6,503 nucleotides of DNA, from assembly GCA_014804285.1 (NCBI GenBank), contig JAAVAA010000055.1:1-6503 (forward strand), given 5' to 3'. The notes beneath the pieces were generated by a model. It did not search any database. It was not told the origin of the DNA and saw only the letters and a program-made list of their open reading frames with translations. Each line of letters opens with the position of its first letter. Within the stretch, counting starts at the first letter, position 1. This DNA comes from Lachnospiraceae bacterium (GTDB lineage: Bacteria > Bacillota > Clostridia > Lachnospirales > Lachnospiraceae). The position numbers and the translations under genes are program-made. Shown one piece after another: positions 1-6,023 of the stretch.

Positions 1-14
1 GTTTCACGCCAGCC

Positions 15-110
15 AAAAACTAACTCGGCTAAGAAACAAAATTCTAAAGGAACCAATTCGCGAACGCTTTATCGAGCGTGGTGACGTAGAATTTTGTTTC
101 TTAGCCGAGT
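15..110 (-). terminator. Long perfect hairpin, putative operon terminator
   Basis: Bases 23-46 and 87-110 are exact reverse complements over 24 positions, enclosing a 40-nt loop (47-86). The loop itself can form a small nested hairpin (ACGCT at 64-68 with AGCGT at 75-79). Read on the minus strand, the structure begins 40 nt after the stop codon of the GH3 gene and is followed after three bases by five T residues (complement of 15-19). This position and T run suggest an intrinsic terminator for the operon. Against a textbook terminator are the large loop, the AT-rich interior of the stem and the short T run. On the plus strand no T tract follows. It could instead be a palindromic repeat element or a transcript-end stabiliser. 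Bases 111-150 between it and the stop codon show nothing else convincing. Confidence 0.5.
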
Positions 111-150
111 GGTCGTTTAAGTCCTATGAGTAAACCAGCTAAACGTTAAA

Positions 151-2568
151 TTAATCGATTTTTAAAATCAACTCCAAGATCCGTCTTCCGCAGATCTCCA
201 TTTCCTCACGATCCAGCACTCCTGCTTCCACTGCACGGGATAAGCTCTCCGGCGCGCCGCATCCCATCTTAATGTCATTGCCCGCCTTCACTTCCTTGTA
301 ATGCTCTCCCAGCGTCCACCAGTCTGTAGTGACCATTCCCTGGTATCCCCACTCTCCCCGGAGGATATCTTCTAAAAGCTCTCTGCACTCGGAAGCTCTG
401 TGTCCATTCACAATGTTGTAAGAGGACATAATGGTCCATGGGTTCGCCTTTTTAACAATAATCTCAAAAGGCTTCAGGTAGATCTCCCTCACGGCTCTCT
501 CCGAAACTCTGGAATCACTGTTTCTCCGATTTGTTTCCTTATTATTGCAGACAAAGTGTTTTACCGATGCTGCTATATGCTGGGACTGGATTCCTTTTAC
601 CATCTGCACCGCAAGTTCACCGGCAAGGAAAGGATCCTCGGAATAATATTCAAAATTTCGTCCGCAAAGAGGACTCCTATGAATATTTACAGCAGGCGTT
701 AACCAGATGCCGATATTATTCTCCTTCACTTCCTTTGCCCCGGCTTCTCCTACCTGATAAACCAGCTCCCGGTTAAAGGTGCATGCCAGCAATATAGCAC
801 ATGGCCAGGCAGTAGTATGGATGCCGCATTCCGGTGTTATACGCAGTCCGGCAGGCCCGTCGGCCGTCATCACATTGGGAACACCATATTCCGGAAGATT
901 TCCAAAGCCGAAGGTATTGGCTACTCCGGTATTAGGCTGTCCGCCGAGAAGATGTATCAATTCCTCATCCGTCAACTGCTTAATAAATTCTTCTGTCGTA
1001 AGCTTTCCTTCTACCACATCAATAAGTGGGCGGACTCCCTCTTTGTAAGGCTGCTTCCACAGATTCCTTCCCTCCTGTGCCCGCACAGACGGCGCACAGC
1101 CATCCAGCTTTCCTTCTTCCGTACGTTCAATCAAAGAAGCATTGGGATCATTTCCGGGTGCGGTAGGAAGCGCTTCCATGCTGCCGTCCGAGCACATCCG
1201 CTCCGGCAGATCCGTAGGTACCAGCTTTGCCGACAACTGCTGCGTAATCTTGTCCTCATTTAAATGCCAGACATACTCCGGTTCCTTTGCGTTCCGAACA
1301 GAATTTCCCACATAGAAATTATAATCTCCCGCCTCCAGAACATAAGCCGATTTGTGTACCTTTCCCAAATCATCATAGGAAGCAAGCGCCTGAACGGAAA
1401 AATCCAGAAACAGTGTCTGCATCTCTCCCAGCTCAAGCTCTTTTGTCTTTTCAAAAGCAACCAGCACTTTTTTGGGTTTTCCAAGCTTTCCTTCCGGCGC
1501 ACTGCCGTAAACCTGAATAACCTCTTTTCCTGCACGCTTTCCGCTGTTCGTAACCTCCACCCGGATACAGATCTGTCCATCTGTATCTTCTACGCCTTTA
1601 ACCTTCCATGAGAAATCCGTATAGGAAAGCCCATACCCAAAGGGATAACGAACCTTCTCCCCGGCTCCGGGTATGGTCTCAAAATAGCGGTAGCCCACAT
1701 AAATATCTTCTTTGTAATTCACATAATCATCGGACTCATGGAAACCTGCTGTAGAAGGATAATCCTCCAGATCCGCAAAGGTGTCAGTGAGCTTCCCGGA
1801 AGGATTTCCTATTCCGCAAAGGAGCTCCGCTGCTGCGCGTCCGCCTTCCATTCCCGCCTGCCATGCCATCAGTACTGAGGATATCCCATCGTCCTCCGCA
1901 AACCAGGAAGTATCCACCACTCCGCCTGCATTCAGCACAACAATGATCCTGTCAAAGTGCTGTTTTACCCGGCGTACCATCTCGGCCTCTTTTTCGGATA
2001 AGTAAAAATCTCCCTTTTCAAACAAAGCCCCTGCCTTTGCCAGCAGTGATTCTTCGTTTTGATCTGTCTCCTTGTTCTCATCAAAACGGCTTTTTCTGTC
2101 CCAGCCTTCGCCGGAAAAGCGGCAGATACTGATAACCGCCGTGTCTGCAAAAGCTCTGGCCTCTCTTATCAGCTCCTCCGGAAGAACCGGCTCAACGCAC
2201 ATTCCCGGTTCCGTTCCCTCGCTATACTGTCTATCCACATCCTTACGGTAAAAATCAGCCAGGCTTTCGCACAGACTCACCTGATCTCTAAGGGATTTCA
2301 GACCGTCATAGAGATTTACCACATAATCCACGGTCACATCTCCGCTTCCGCCGCCTCCTTTTACATAATCAAAGCAAGCCTTGCCAAAAAGTGCCAGCCT
2401 GCTGCCCTTTTCCAGCGGAAGCAGCGCTTTTTCATTTTTTAAAAGCACCATGCCTTCCTTCGCGGCATTTTTGGACAGTTCTCTATGTTCCTTACATGCC
2501 GTAATCTTTTTGCCGCCTTCTCCCAAGGGAAGATTCGGCTGATATTTCACTCTCTGCCATTTATTCAT
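151..2568 (-). CDS. Glycoside hydrolase family 3, reversed domain order (beta-glucosidase-like)
   Basis: This 805-residue protein probably hydrolyses beta-linked glycosides (beta-glucosidase or beta-xylosidase type) with retention. There is no signal peptide, so it should act in the cytoplasm on imported sugars. Domain order is inverted relative to most of the family. The alpha/beta sandwich domain comes first (about 30-270; KEGMVLLKN at 37-45, GGGGSGD at 71-77, SGEGWDR at 152-158). A fibronectin III-like domain follows (about 305-420, starting near YPFGYGLSY), then a linker, then the TIM barrel (about 520-800). The barrel shows DGPAGLR at 570-576, GRNFEYYSEDP at 636-646, KHF at 670-672 and the nucleophile motif GMVTTDW with Asp749. 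Glu154 in SGEGWDR is my inferred acid/base. The NagZ-type KHFPG histidine motif is absent, which argues against N-acetylglucosaminidase. The ATG is preceded by GGAGG (2574-2578) at 5 nt. The reading frame is intact and last in the operon. Substrate is not predictable from sequence. Confidence 0.95.
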   Translation of the reverse strand: MNKWQRVKYQPNLPLGEGGKKITACKEHRELSKNAAKEGMVLLKNEKALLPLEKGSRLALFGKACFDYVKGGGGSGDVTVDYVVNLYDGLKSLRDQVSLCESLADFYRKDVDRQYSEGTEPGMCVEPVLPEELIREARAFADTAVISICRFSGEGWDRKSRFDENKETDQNEESLLAKAGALFEKGDFYLSEKEAEMVRRVKQHFDRIIVVLNAGGVVDTSWFAEDDGISSVLMAWQAGMEGGRAAAELLCGIGNPSGKLTDTFADLEDYPSTAGFHESDDYVNYKEDIYVGYRYFETIPGAGEKVRYPFGYGLSYTDFSWKVKGVEDTDGQICIRVEVTNSGKRAGKEVIQVYGSAPEGKLGKPKKVLVAFEKTKELELGEMQTLFLDFSVQALASYDDLGKVHKSAYVLEAGDYNFYVGNSVRNAKEPEYVWHLNEDKITQQLSAKLVPTDLPERMCSDGSMEALPTAPGNDPNASLIERTEEGKLDGCAPSVRAQEGRNLWKQPYKEGVRPLIDVVEGKLTTEEFIKQLTDEELIHLLGGQPNTGVANTFGFGNLPEYGVPNVMTADGPAGLRITPECGIHTTAWPCAILLACTFNRELVYQVGEAGAKEVKENNIGIWLTPAVNIHRSPLCGRNFEYYSEDPFLAGELAVQMVKGIQSQHIAASVKHFVCNNKETNRRNSDSRVSERAVREIYLKPFEIIVKKANPWTIMSSYNIVNGHRASECRELLEDILRGEWGYQGMVTTDWWTLGEHYKEVKAGNDIKMGCGAPESLSRAVEAGVLDREEMEICGRRILELILKID

Positions 2569-2580
2569 TTCTGCCTCCGC

Positions 2581-2617
2581 GAATCAAAGGTGAAAACTTT
2601 CTTTTCCCCATTGATTC
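2581..2617. promoter_or_regulatory. Intergenic hairpin before the GH3 ribosome site
   Basis: The 52-bp gap between the acetyltransferase stop and the GH3 start is almost filled by an imperfect inverted repeat. Seven outer pairs (GAATCAA 2581-2587 with TTGATTC 2611-2617) are followed by a mismatch, GG/CC, another mismatch and GAAAA/TTTTC, closing on a 5-nt loop at 2597-2601. On the minus strand it ends three bases before GGAGG of the GH3 gene and has no T tract, so it could shape translation or mark an RNA cleavage or stability point. On the plus strand it is followed by a T-rich run (2618-2628), which would look like a terminator for antisense transcription. Its function is inferred only. Confidence 0.4.
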
Positions 2618-2620
2618 TTT

Positions 2621-3268
2621 TTATTTTTCCTGTTTGTTGGTCAATAGCCGGATCTGCTCATCCAACTTCTCATAAAAGTCCGCTATGTGTATCCCGTCAA
2701 CTAACGCATGATTGCACAATACCGTTACCGGCAATAACACCCTCTCACCCTGGATAAAATACTTTCCCCATGTGATCCTTGGATTACTGTCCGCCGGAGC
2801 GGGAACCGGCTGCACCAAAGCGGTATAGGAAACCCAGGGAAGTGTGGAGATAAAGAACTTATCATAGATATCCGCATCTTCCTCCTCAATGGTATTTGCC
2901 CGCCTTGCCGCCTCCTGTGCCTTTTGTGCATAGGGAATATACTCATCAAAAGGACGGTTGTCATCCAGTGTACAATAGCAATAGGTTCCGTCTTCCAGCG
3001 CAACGGTATGAGATGTCTGACAATGAGCAAATTCAATGATCTTATTATCTAAAATCCTCTGCCTGAACTCCGTCACCTTATTTGCCGCTTTGGAAACACA
3101 ATAACAGATTGTGAGAAAAAAGGGCAGATTCCGCCCTTTTTTCTCTGTCAATAACTCTGTGATATCCACATTTACGGTTAGTCCCACATAGGGGTACGCC
3201 ATACTGCTAAAGTACGCAAAGTGATCTTTTCTCTTATAGGTTTCCATGTCCAGATACCGATAATCCAT
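2621..3268 (-). CDS. CatA-like O-acetyltransferase (chloramphenicol acetyltransferase fold)
   Basis: This 215-residue protein belongs to the type A chloramphenicol acetyltransferase family, trimeric cytoplasmic enzymes that move acetyl from acetyl-CoA to a hydroxyl group. Visible hallmarks are RKDHF at 13-17 (RKEHF in classical CATs), STLPWVS at 141-147, GKYFIQG near 168-174 and the active-site segment NHALVDG at 186-192. His187 and Asp191 match the catalytic His195 and Asp199 of CATIII, and Ser141 matches Ser148. The residue before the catalytic His is Asn rather than the usual His. Length is normal for the family (about 215-220). The enzyme therefore looks active, but many chromosomal relatives do not give clinical chloramphenicol resistance and their true acceptors are unknown. 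It lies 27 bp downstream of deoB, as if co-transcribed. An in-frame TTG just upstream (3269-3271) is only 4 nt from GGAGG; the ATG at 3266-3268 has 7 nt and is preferred. Confidence 0.88.
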   Translation of the reverse strand: MDYRYLDMETYKRKDHFAYFSSMAYPYVGLTVNVDITELLTEKKGRNLPFFLTICYCVSKAANKVTEFRQRILDNKIIEFAHCQTSHTVALEDGTYCYCTLDDNRPFDEYIPYAQKAQEAARRANTIEEEDADIYDKFFISTLPWVSYTALVQPVPAPADSNPRITWGKYFIQGERVLLPVTVLCNHALVDGIHIADFYEKLDEQIRLLTNKQEK

Positions 3269-3275
3269 CAAAATT

Positions 3276-3280
3276 CCTCC
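3276..3280 (-). promoter_or_regulatory. Ribosome binding site deciding the CatA-like start
   Basis: GGAGG on the minus strand lies 7 nt before ATG 3266-3268 and 4 nt before the in-frame TTG 3269-3271. Spacing and codon preference both favour the ATG. The upstream bases 3281-3293 can form a weak bulged hairpin with a CGGC loop that abuts this site. Confidence 0.7.
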
Positions 3281-3295
3281 TGCGCCGGCAAGGCT

Positions 3296-4483
3296 CTACA
3301 GCTTCTCCAAGATAGAACTGCCAATGGTTCCTTCCGGCATAGAAACACCAAAATTCTCCGCCACCGATGCTCCGATCACCGCAAAGGTATCTTCATTTTC
3401 CAGTTCACCGCCGCCTTCCATCTTCTTTGAATAAGCAATAAACGGTACATATTCTCTGGTGTGGTCGGTTCCGCTGTAAGTGGGATCATTTCCGTGATCC
3501 GCCGTCAGGATCAGCAGATCGTCCTCCCGAAGCTTATCAAGAAGCACTCCCAGATTTTTGTCAAATTTCTCAATCTCATGCCCGTACCCTTCCACATTCC
3601 TGCGGTGTCCCCATAAAGCGTCAAAATCCACAAGATTGGTAAAGCATAGTCCGTGAAAATCCTCATTGCAGATCTCTATGGTCTGCTCCATTCCGTGAAC
3701 CGAGCTGTCCGAATGGTAGGTTTTCGTAATACCTTCCCCGCAGAAAATATCGTTAATCTTGCCCACGCCGATCACATCAAGCCCCGAATCCTTTAAGGCA
3801 TTCAGCGCTGTAAGGCCGGTGGGCTTTAAAGCATAATCATGACGATTGCTGGTTCTCTTAAATTCACCTTTCCTTTTCCCAACATAGGGTCTTGCTATGA
3901 CCCGTCCTACTTTCCACTCATCCTTCATGGTGATCTCTCTTGCGATCTCACAACAGCGGTACAGGTTTTCAAGATCAAAGGTCTCTTCATTTCCACAGAT
4001 CTGAAGTACGGAATCCGCCGAAGTGTAAACGATCATCGCTCCCGTATTTATTTCTTCTTCACCAAGCTCTTCAATGATCGCTGTCCCGCTGGCACTCTTG
4101 TTGCCAATCACCCGTTTCCCGCATTGACGCTCCAGCTCGGCAATCAGCTCCGGCGGAAATCCCGTATCTGTAAAGGTTATAAACGGTTTTTCTGTCTTAA
4201 TTCCCATCATTTCCCAATGTCCGGTCATGGTATCCTTGCCGTTGCTTGCCTCCCCGAGACGCATATAGCGTCCCATAGGCTTCTCTATGCCTTTCATCTT
4301 TCCTGCCGCATGGAGATTTAACATACCCAGCTTTCGAAGATAAGGTATCTCAAGGGTTTCCATTTTTTCCAGAATATGGCCAAAGGTATCCACGCCCTCA
4401 TCACCAAACCTTGGAGAATCCGGCATAGCGCCGATTCCAAGAGAGTCCAAAACAATCACAAATATTCTCCTGTATTTCTCCAT
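3296..4483 (-). CDS. deoB: Phosphopentomutase
   Basis: This 395-residue cytoplasmic enzyme interconverts (deoxy)ribose-1-phosphate and the 5-phosphate, linking nucleoside phosphorylase to DeoC and the pentose phosphate pathway. It is an alkaline phosphatase-superfamily metalloenzyme. The metal and phosphate residues known from Bacillus cereus DeoB are all present: Asp13 in VLDSLGIG, the phospho-acceptor Thr85 in GKDTMTGHW, Asp288 and His293 in VDFDALWGHRR, Asp329-His330 in TADHGND, and His341 in GTDHTREYVP. The cap domain lies between about residues 95 and 215. Length matches the family (about 390-395). The frame opens further upstream through GTG (4490-4492) and ATG (4487-4489), but these sit on or 2 nt from the Shine-Dalgarno GGAGG at 4492-4496. 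The ATG at 4481-4483 has an 8-nt spacing and gives the typical N-terminus (MEKYRRIFVIVLDS). It starts 15 bp after the deoC stop. Confidence 0.97.
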   Translation of the reverse strand: MEKYRRIFVIVLDSLGIGAMPDSPRFGDEGVDTFGHILEKMETLEIPYLRKLGMLNLHAAGKMKGIEKPMGRYMRLGEASNGKDTMTGHWEMMGIKTEKPFITFTDTGFPPELIAELERQCGKRVIGNKSASGTAIIEELGEEEINTGAMIVYTSADSVLQICGNEETFDLENLYRCCEIAREITMKDEWKVGRVIARPYVGKRKGEFKRTSNRHDYALKPTGLTALNALKDSGLDVIGVGKINDIFCGEGITKTYHSDSSVHGMEQTIEICNEDFHGLCFTNLVDFDALWGHRRNVEGYGHEIEKFDKNLGVLLDKLREDDLLILTADHGNDPTYSGTDHTREYVPFIAYSKKMEGGGELENEDTFAVIGASVAENFGVSMPEGTIGSSILEKL

Positions 4484-4491
4484 TTCCATCA

Positions 4492-4496
4492 CCTCC
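4492..4496 (-). promoter_or_regulatory. Ribosome binding site deciding the deoB start
   Basis: GGAGG on the minus strand lies 8 nt before ATG 4481-4483. The alternative in-frame GTG at 4490-4492 overlaps it and the ATG at 4487-4489 is only 2 nt away, so both are unlikely starts. The site lies in the 15-bp deoC-deoB gap. Confidence 0.75.
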
Positions 4497-4498
4497 GT

Positions 4499-5164
4499 TT
4501 AGTAACCGGTTGCCTCTTCACTTTTGATAATCTTGATAATCCGGCTGGTTCCCAGGCGGTCAGCCCCCAGAGAAAGGAATTTTTCCGCATCTTCTAAAGA
4601 TGAAATGCCTCCCGCTGCCTTGATTTTTACCTTCTCTCCCACATGCTCCGCAAACAGCTTTACATCATCAAAGGTAGCTCCGCCGGTGGAAAAACCGGTG
4701 GAGGTCTTAATATAATCCGCACCCGCTCTGGTCACAATCTCACACATTTTAATTTTTTCTTCCTCTGTAAGAAGGCAGGTTTCAATAATCACTTTCAGAA
4801 TCTTTTCCCCACATGCAGTCTTTAAGGTACGTATTTCTTCTTCGATCAGATCATATTTCTTATCCTTCATCCAACCGATATTGATGACCATATCGATTTC
4901 GGAAGCACCATTTGCAATGGCATCCTTGGTCTCAAATTCCTTGGTCTTTGTTGTCATATAGCCGTTGGGAAATCCGATCACCGTACAAATTGCCATCTTT
5001 CCCTGTACATACTCACTTGCCTGCTTTACATAGCTTGGCGGAATGCACACGGAAGCTGTCTGATATTTCACCGCATCATCACAGATCTGTTTGATCTCCT
5101 CCCATGTGGAAGGCTGCAACAGCAGGGTATGATCTACATGCTTTAAAATTTCTTTAATGTCCAT
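4499..5164 (-). CDS. deoC: Deoxyribose-phosphate aldolase
   Basis: This 221-residue class I aldolase cleaves 2-deoxyribose-5-phosphate into glyceraldehyde-3-phosphate and acetaldehyde, the last step of deoxynucleoside catabolism in the cytoplasm. It is a single TIM barrel. The Schiff-base lysine is Lys153 in YIKTSTGFSTGGAT, with the proton-relay pair Asp91 (EIDMVINIG) and Lys182 (IKAAGGI), equivalent to Lys167, Asp102 and Lys201 of the E. coli enzyme. The phosphate-binding GTSR motif is at 205-208. The chain ends in tyrosine (Tyr221), as does E. coli DeoC, where the C-terminal Tyr259 assists catalysis; whether this one does the same is inference. Length is normal for Gram-positive DeoC (about 215-225). 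ATG 5162-5164 is preceded at 8 nt by GAGGAG (5173-5178). It begins 18 bp after the phosphorylase gene and ends 15 bp before deoB. Confidence 0.97.
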   Translation of the reverse strand: MDIKEILKHVDHTLLLQPSTWEEIKQICDDAVKYQTASVCIPPSYVKQASEYVQGKMAICTVIGFPNGYMTTKTKEFETKDAIANGASEIDMVINIGWMKDKKYDLIEEEIRTLKTACGEKILKVIIETCLLTEEEKIKMCEIVTRAGADYIKTSTGFSTGGATFDDVKLFAEHVGEKVKIKAAGGISSLEDAEKFLSLGADRLGTSRIIKIIKSEEATGY

Positions 5165-5182
5165 TTTTCGTTCTCCTCTTTT

Positions 5183-5959
5183 CTATTTGGCATCTTCACG
5201 AATCAGGTTCCTTATTCCTTCCACTGCCACCTTAATTGCCATATCTGTATCATGCGCTATGGGGTTTTCCAGCCCCAGCTTTTCCCTTTCCTGATTGGCA
5301 ACCACCAAAAAACAAGAACCGACTCTCACCCGAAGATAACTTGCCACAATAAATAATGCTGCTGATTCCATTTCCGAGGCAAGGCAGCCTAAACGTTTCC
5401 ATGCCTCCCACTTATTCATCAGTTCGTAGCTGACCGGCTTTGTCTCCGGTTCATGCTGACCATAAAAGGAATCCTTACATTGCACTACACCCGTATGGGT
5501 AGGATAACCTTTATCTCTGGCCGCAGCTACCAATGCGTTTGTCACGGAAAGATCTGCCACTGCCGGGAACTCCATAGGTGCATATTCCCTGCTGGTTCCC
5601 TCCATTCGTATTGCCCCTGTAGCAATCACGATATCTCCGCTCTTTACCTCCGGCTGCATTCCGCCGCAGGTTCCCACGCGGATAAAGGTATCTGCTCCCA
5701 CCAAACGCAGTTCCTCCATAGCAATTGCTGCGGACGGCCCGCCAATCCCGGTGGAAGTGACACTCACCTTTACACCGTCCAAGGTTCCGGTGTAGGTCAC
5801 ATACTCTCTGTTATCAGCAATCAAAACCGGATTATCAAAATACTGTGCAATCTTCACACACCGTTTGGGATCCCCCGGCATGATCACATAGCGGCCAACC
5901 TCTCCGTCCGCTACCTGTATATGATATTCTCTGGTCGGATCTTCAGAATATTTTCTCAT
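5183..5959 (-). CDS. udp: Uridine phosphorylase-like nucleoside phosphorylase
   Basis: This 258-residue enzyme of the nucleoside phosphorylase-I family uses phosphate to split a nucleoside into a free base and (deoxy)ribose-1-phosphate, feeding DeoB and DeoC encoded next to it. Phosphate-site residues are seen in MPGDPKR (Gly29, Asp30, Arg33), Arg51 in DNREYVTYTG and Arg94 in IRVGTCGG. The ribose-site Glu-Met-Glu is at 196-198 in ASEMESAALF. The base-binding loop reads FYGQHEPETKP (165-175). It keeps a Gln equivalent to Gln166 of E. coli Udp but has no obvious counterpart of Arg168, which contacts uracil there, so uridine is likely but not certain and specificity could be wider. Length fits uridine phosphorylases (about 250-260). 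The only possible in-frame start is ATG 5957-5959; an in-frame stop lies just upstream. The Shine-Dalgarno AAGGAG (5972-5977) is rather far, 12 nt. Confidence 0.9.
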   Translation of the reverse strand: MRKYSEDPTREYHIQVADGEVGRYVIMPGDPKRCVKIAQYFDNPVLIADNREYVTYTGTLDGVKVSVTSTGIGGPSAAIAMEELRLVGADTFIRVGTCGGMQPEVKSGDIVIATGAIRMEGTSREYAPMEFPAVADLSVTNALVAAARDKGYPTHTGVVQCKDSFYGQHEPETKPVSYELMNKWEAWKRLGCLASEMESAALFIVASYLRVRVGSCFLVVANQEREKLGLENPIAHDTDMAIKVAVEGIRNLIREDAK

Positions 5960-5971
5960 AGGATCTCATCT

Positions 5972-5977
5972 CTCCTT
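5972..5977 (-). promoter_or_regulatory. Widely spaced ribosome binding site of the phosphorylase gene
   Basis: AAGGAG on the minus strand is 12 nt from the phosphorylase ATG, longer than the 5-8 nt used by the other genes here. An out-of-frame ATG (5967-5969) lies between them and opens an eight-codon frame ending at 5943, overlapping the true start. Initiation at the second ATG may therefore be weaker or coupled. Confidence 0.5.
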
Positions 5978-5992
5978 CCTTTCTGCTCAAAG

Positions 5993-6006
5993 TGCAAACC
6001 TTTACA
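5993..6006 (-). promoter_or_regulatory. Weak cre-like site (possible CcpA operator)
   Basis: The minus-strand 14-mer TGTAAAGGTTTGCA in the 64-bp gap before the phosphorylase gene matches 12 of 14 positions of the cre consensus TGWAANCGNTNWCA. One of the two mismatches hits the central CG, which is normally strongly kept, so chance is a real possibility. Catabolite repression of deoxynucleoside operons through CcpA is known in Bacillus. No convincing -35/-10 pair is seen beside it. Confidence 0.15.
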
Positions 6007-6023
6007 AGCAAGTCTCCGCCCAT

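Noticed and set aside
1..150. Integron attC site or transposon end
   Set aside because: The arms are perfectly paired without the extrahelical bases or the core-site consensus of attC, and no transposase, integrase or target duplication is visible in the window.
2591..2606. cre-like sequence in the gap before the GH3 gene
   Set aside because: It begins with TGAAAAC but lacks the central CG and the right half-site.
3269..3271. TTG as start of the CatA-like gene, giving one extra residue
   Set aside because: Only 4 nt from GGAGG and followed at once by an ATG with better 7-nt spacing.
3839..4321. Plus-strand open frame of 160 codons inside deoB
   Set aside because: Antisense to the intact deoB coding region and without any domain-like pattern.
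4484..4492. GTG or first ATG as the deoB start, giving two or three extra residues
   Set aside because: They overlap or nearly touch the Shine-Dalgarno; the ATG at 4481-4483 has good spacing and the family-typical N-terminus.
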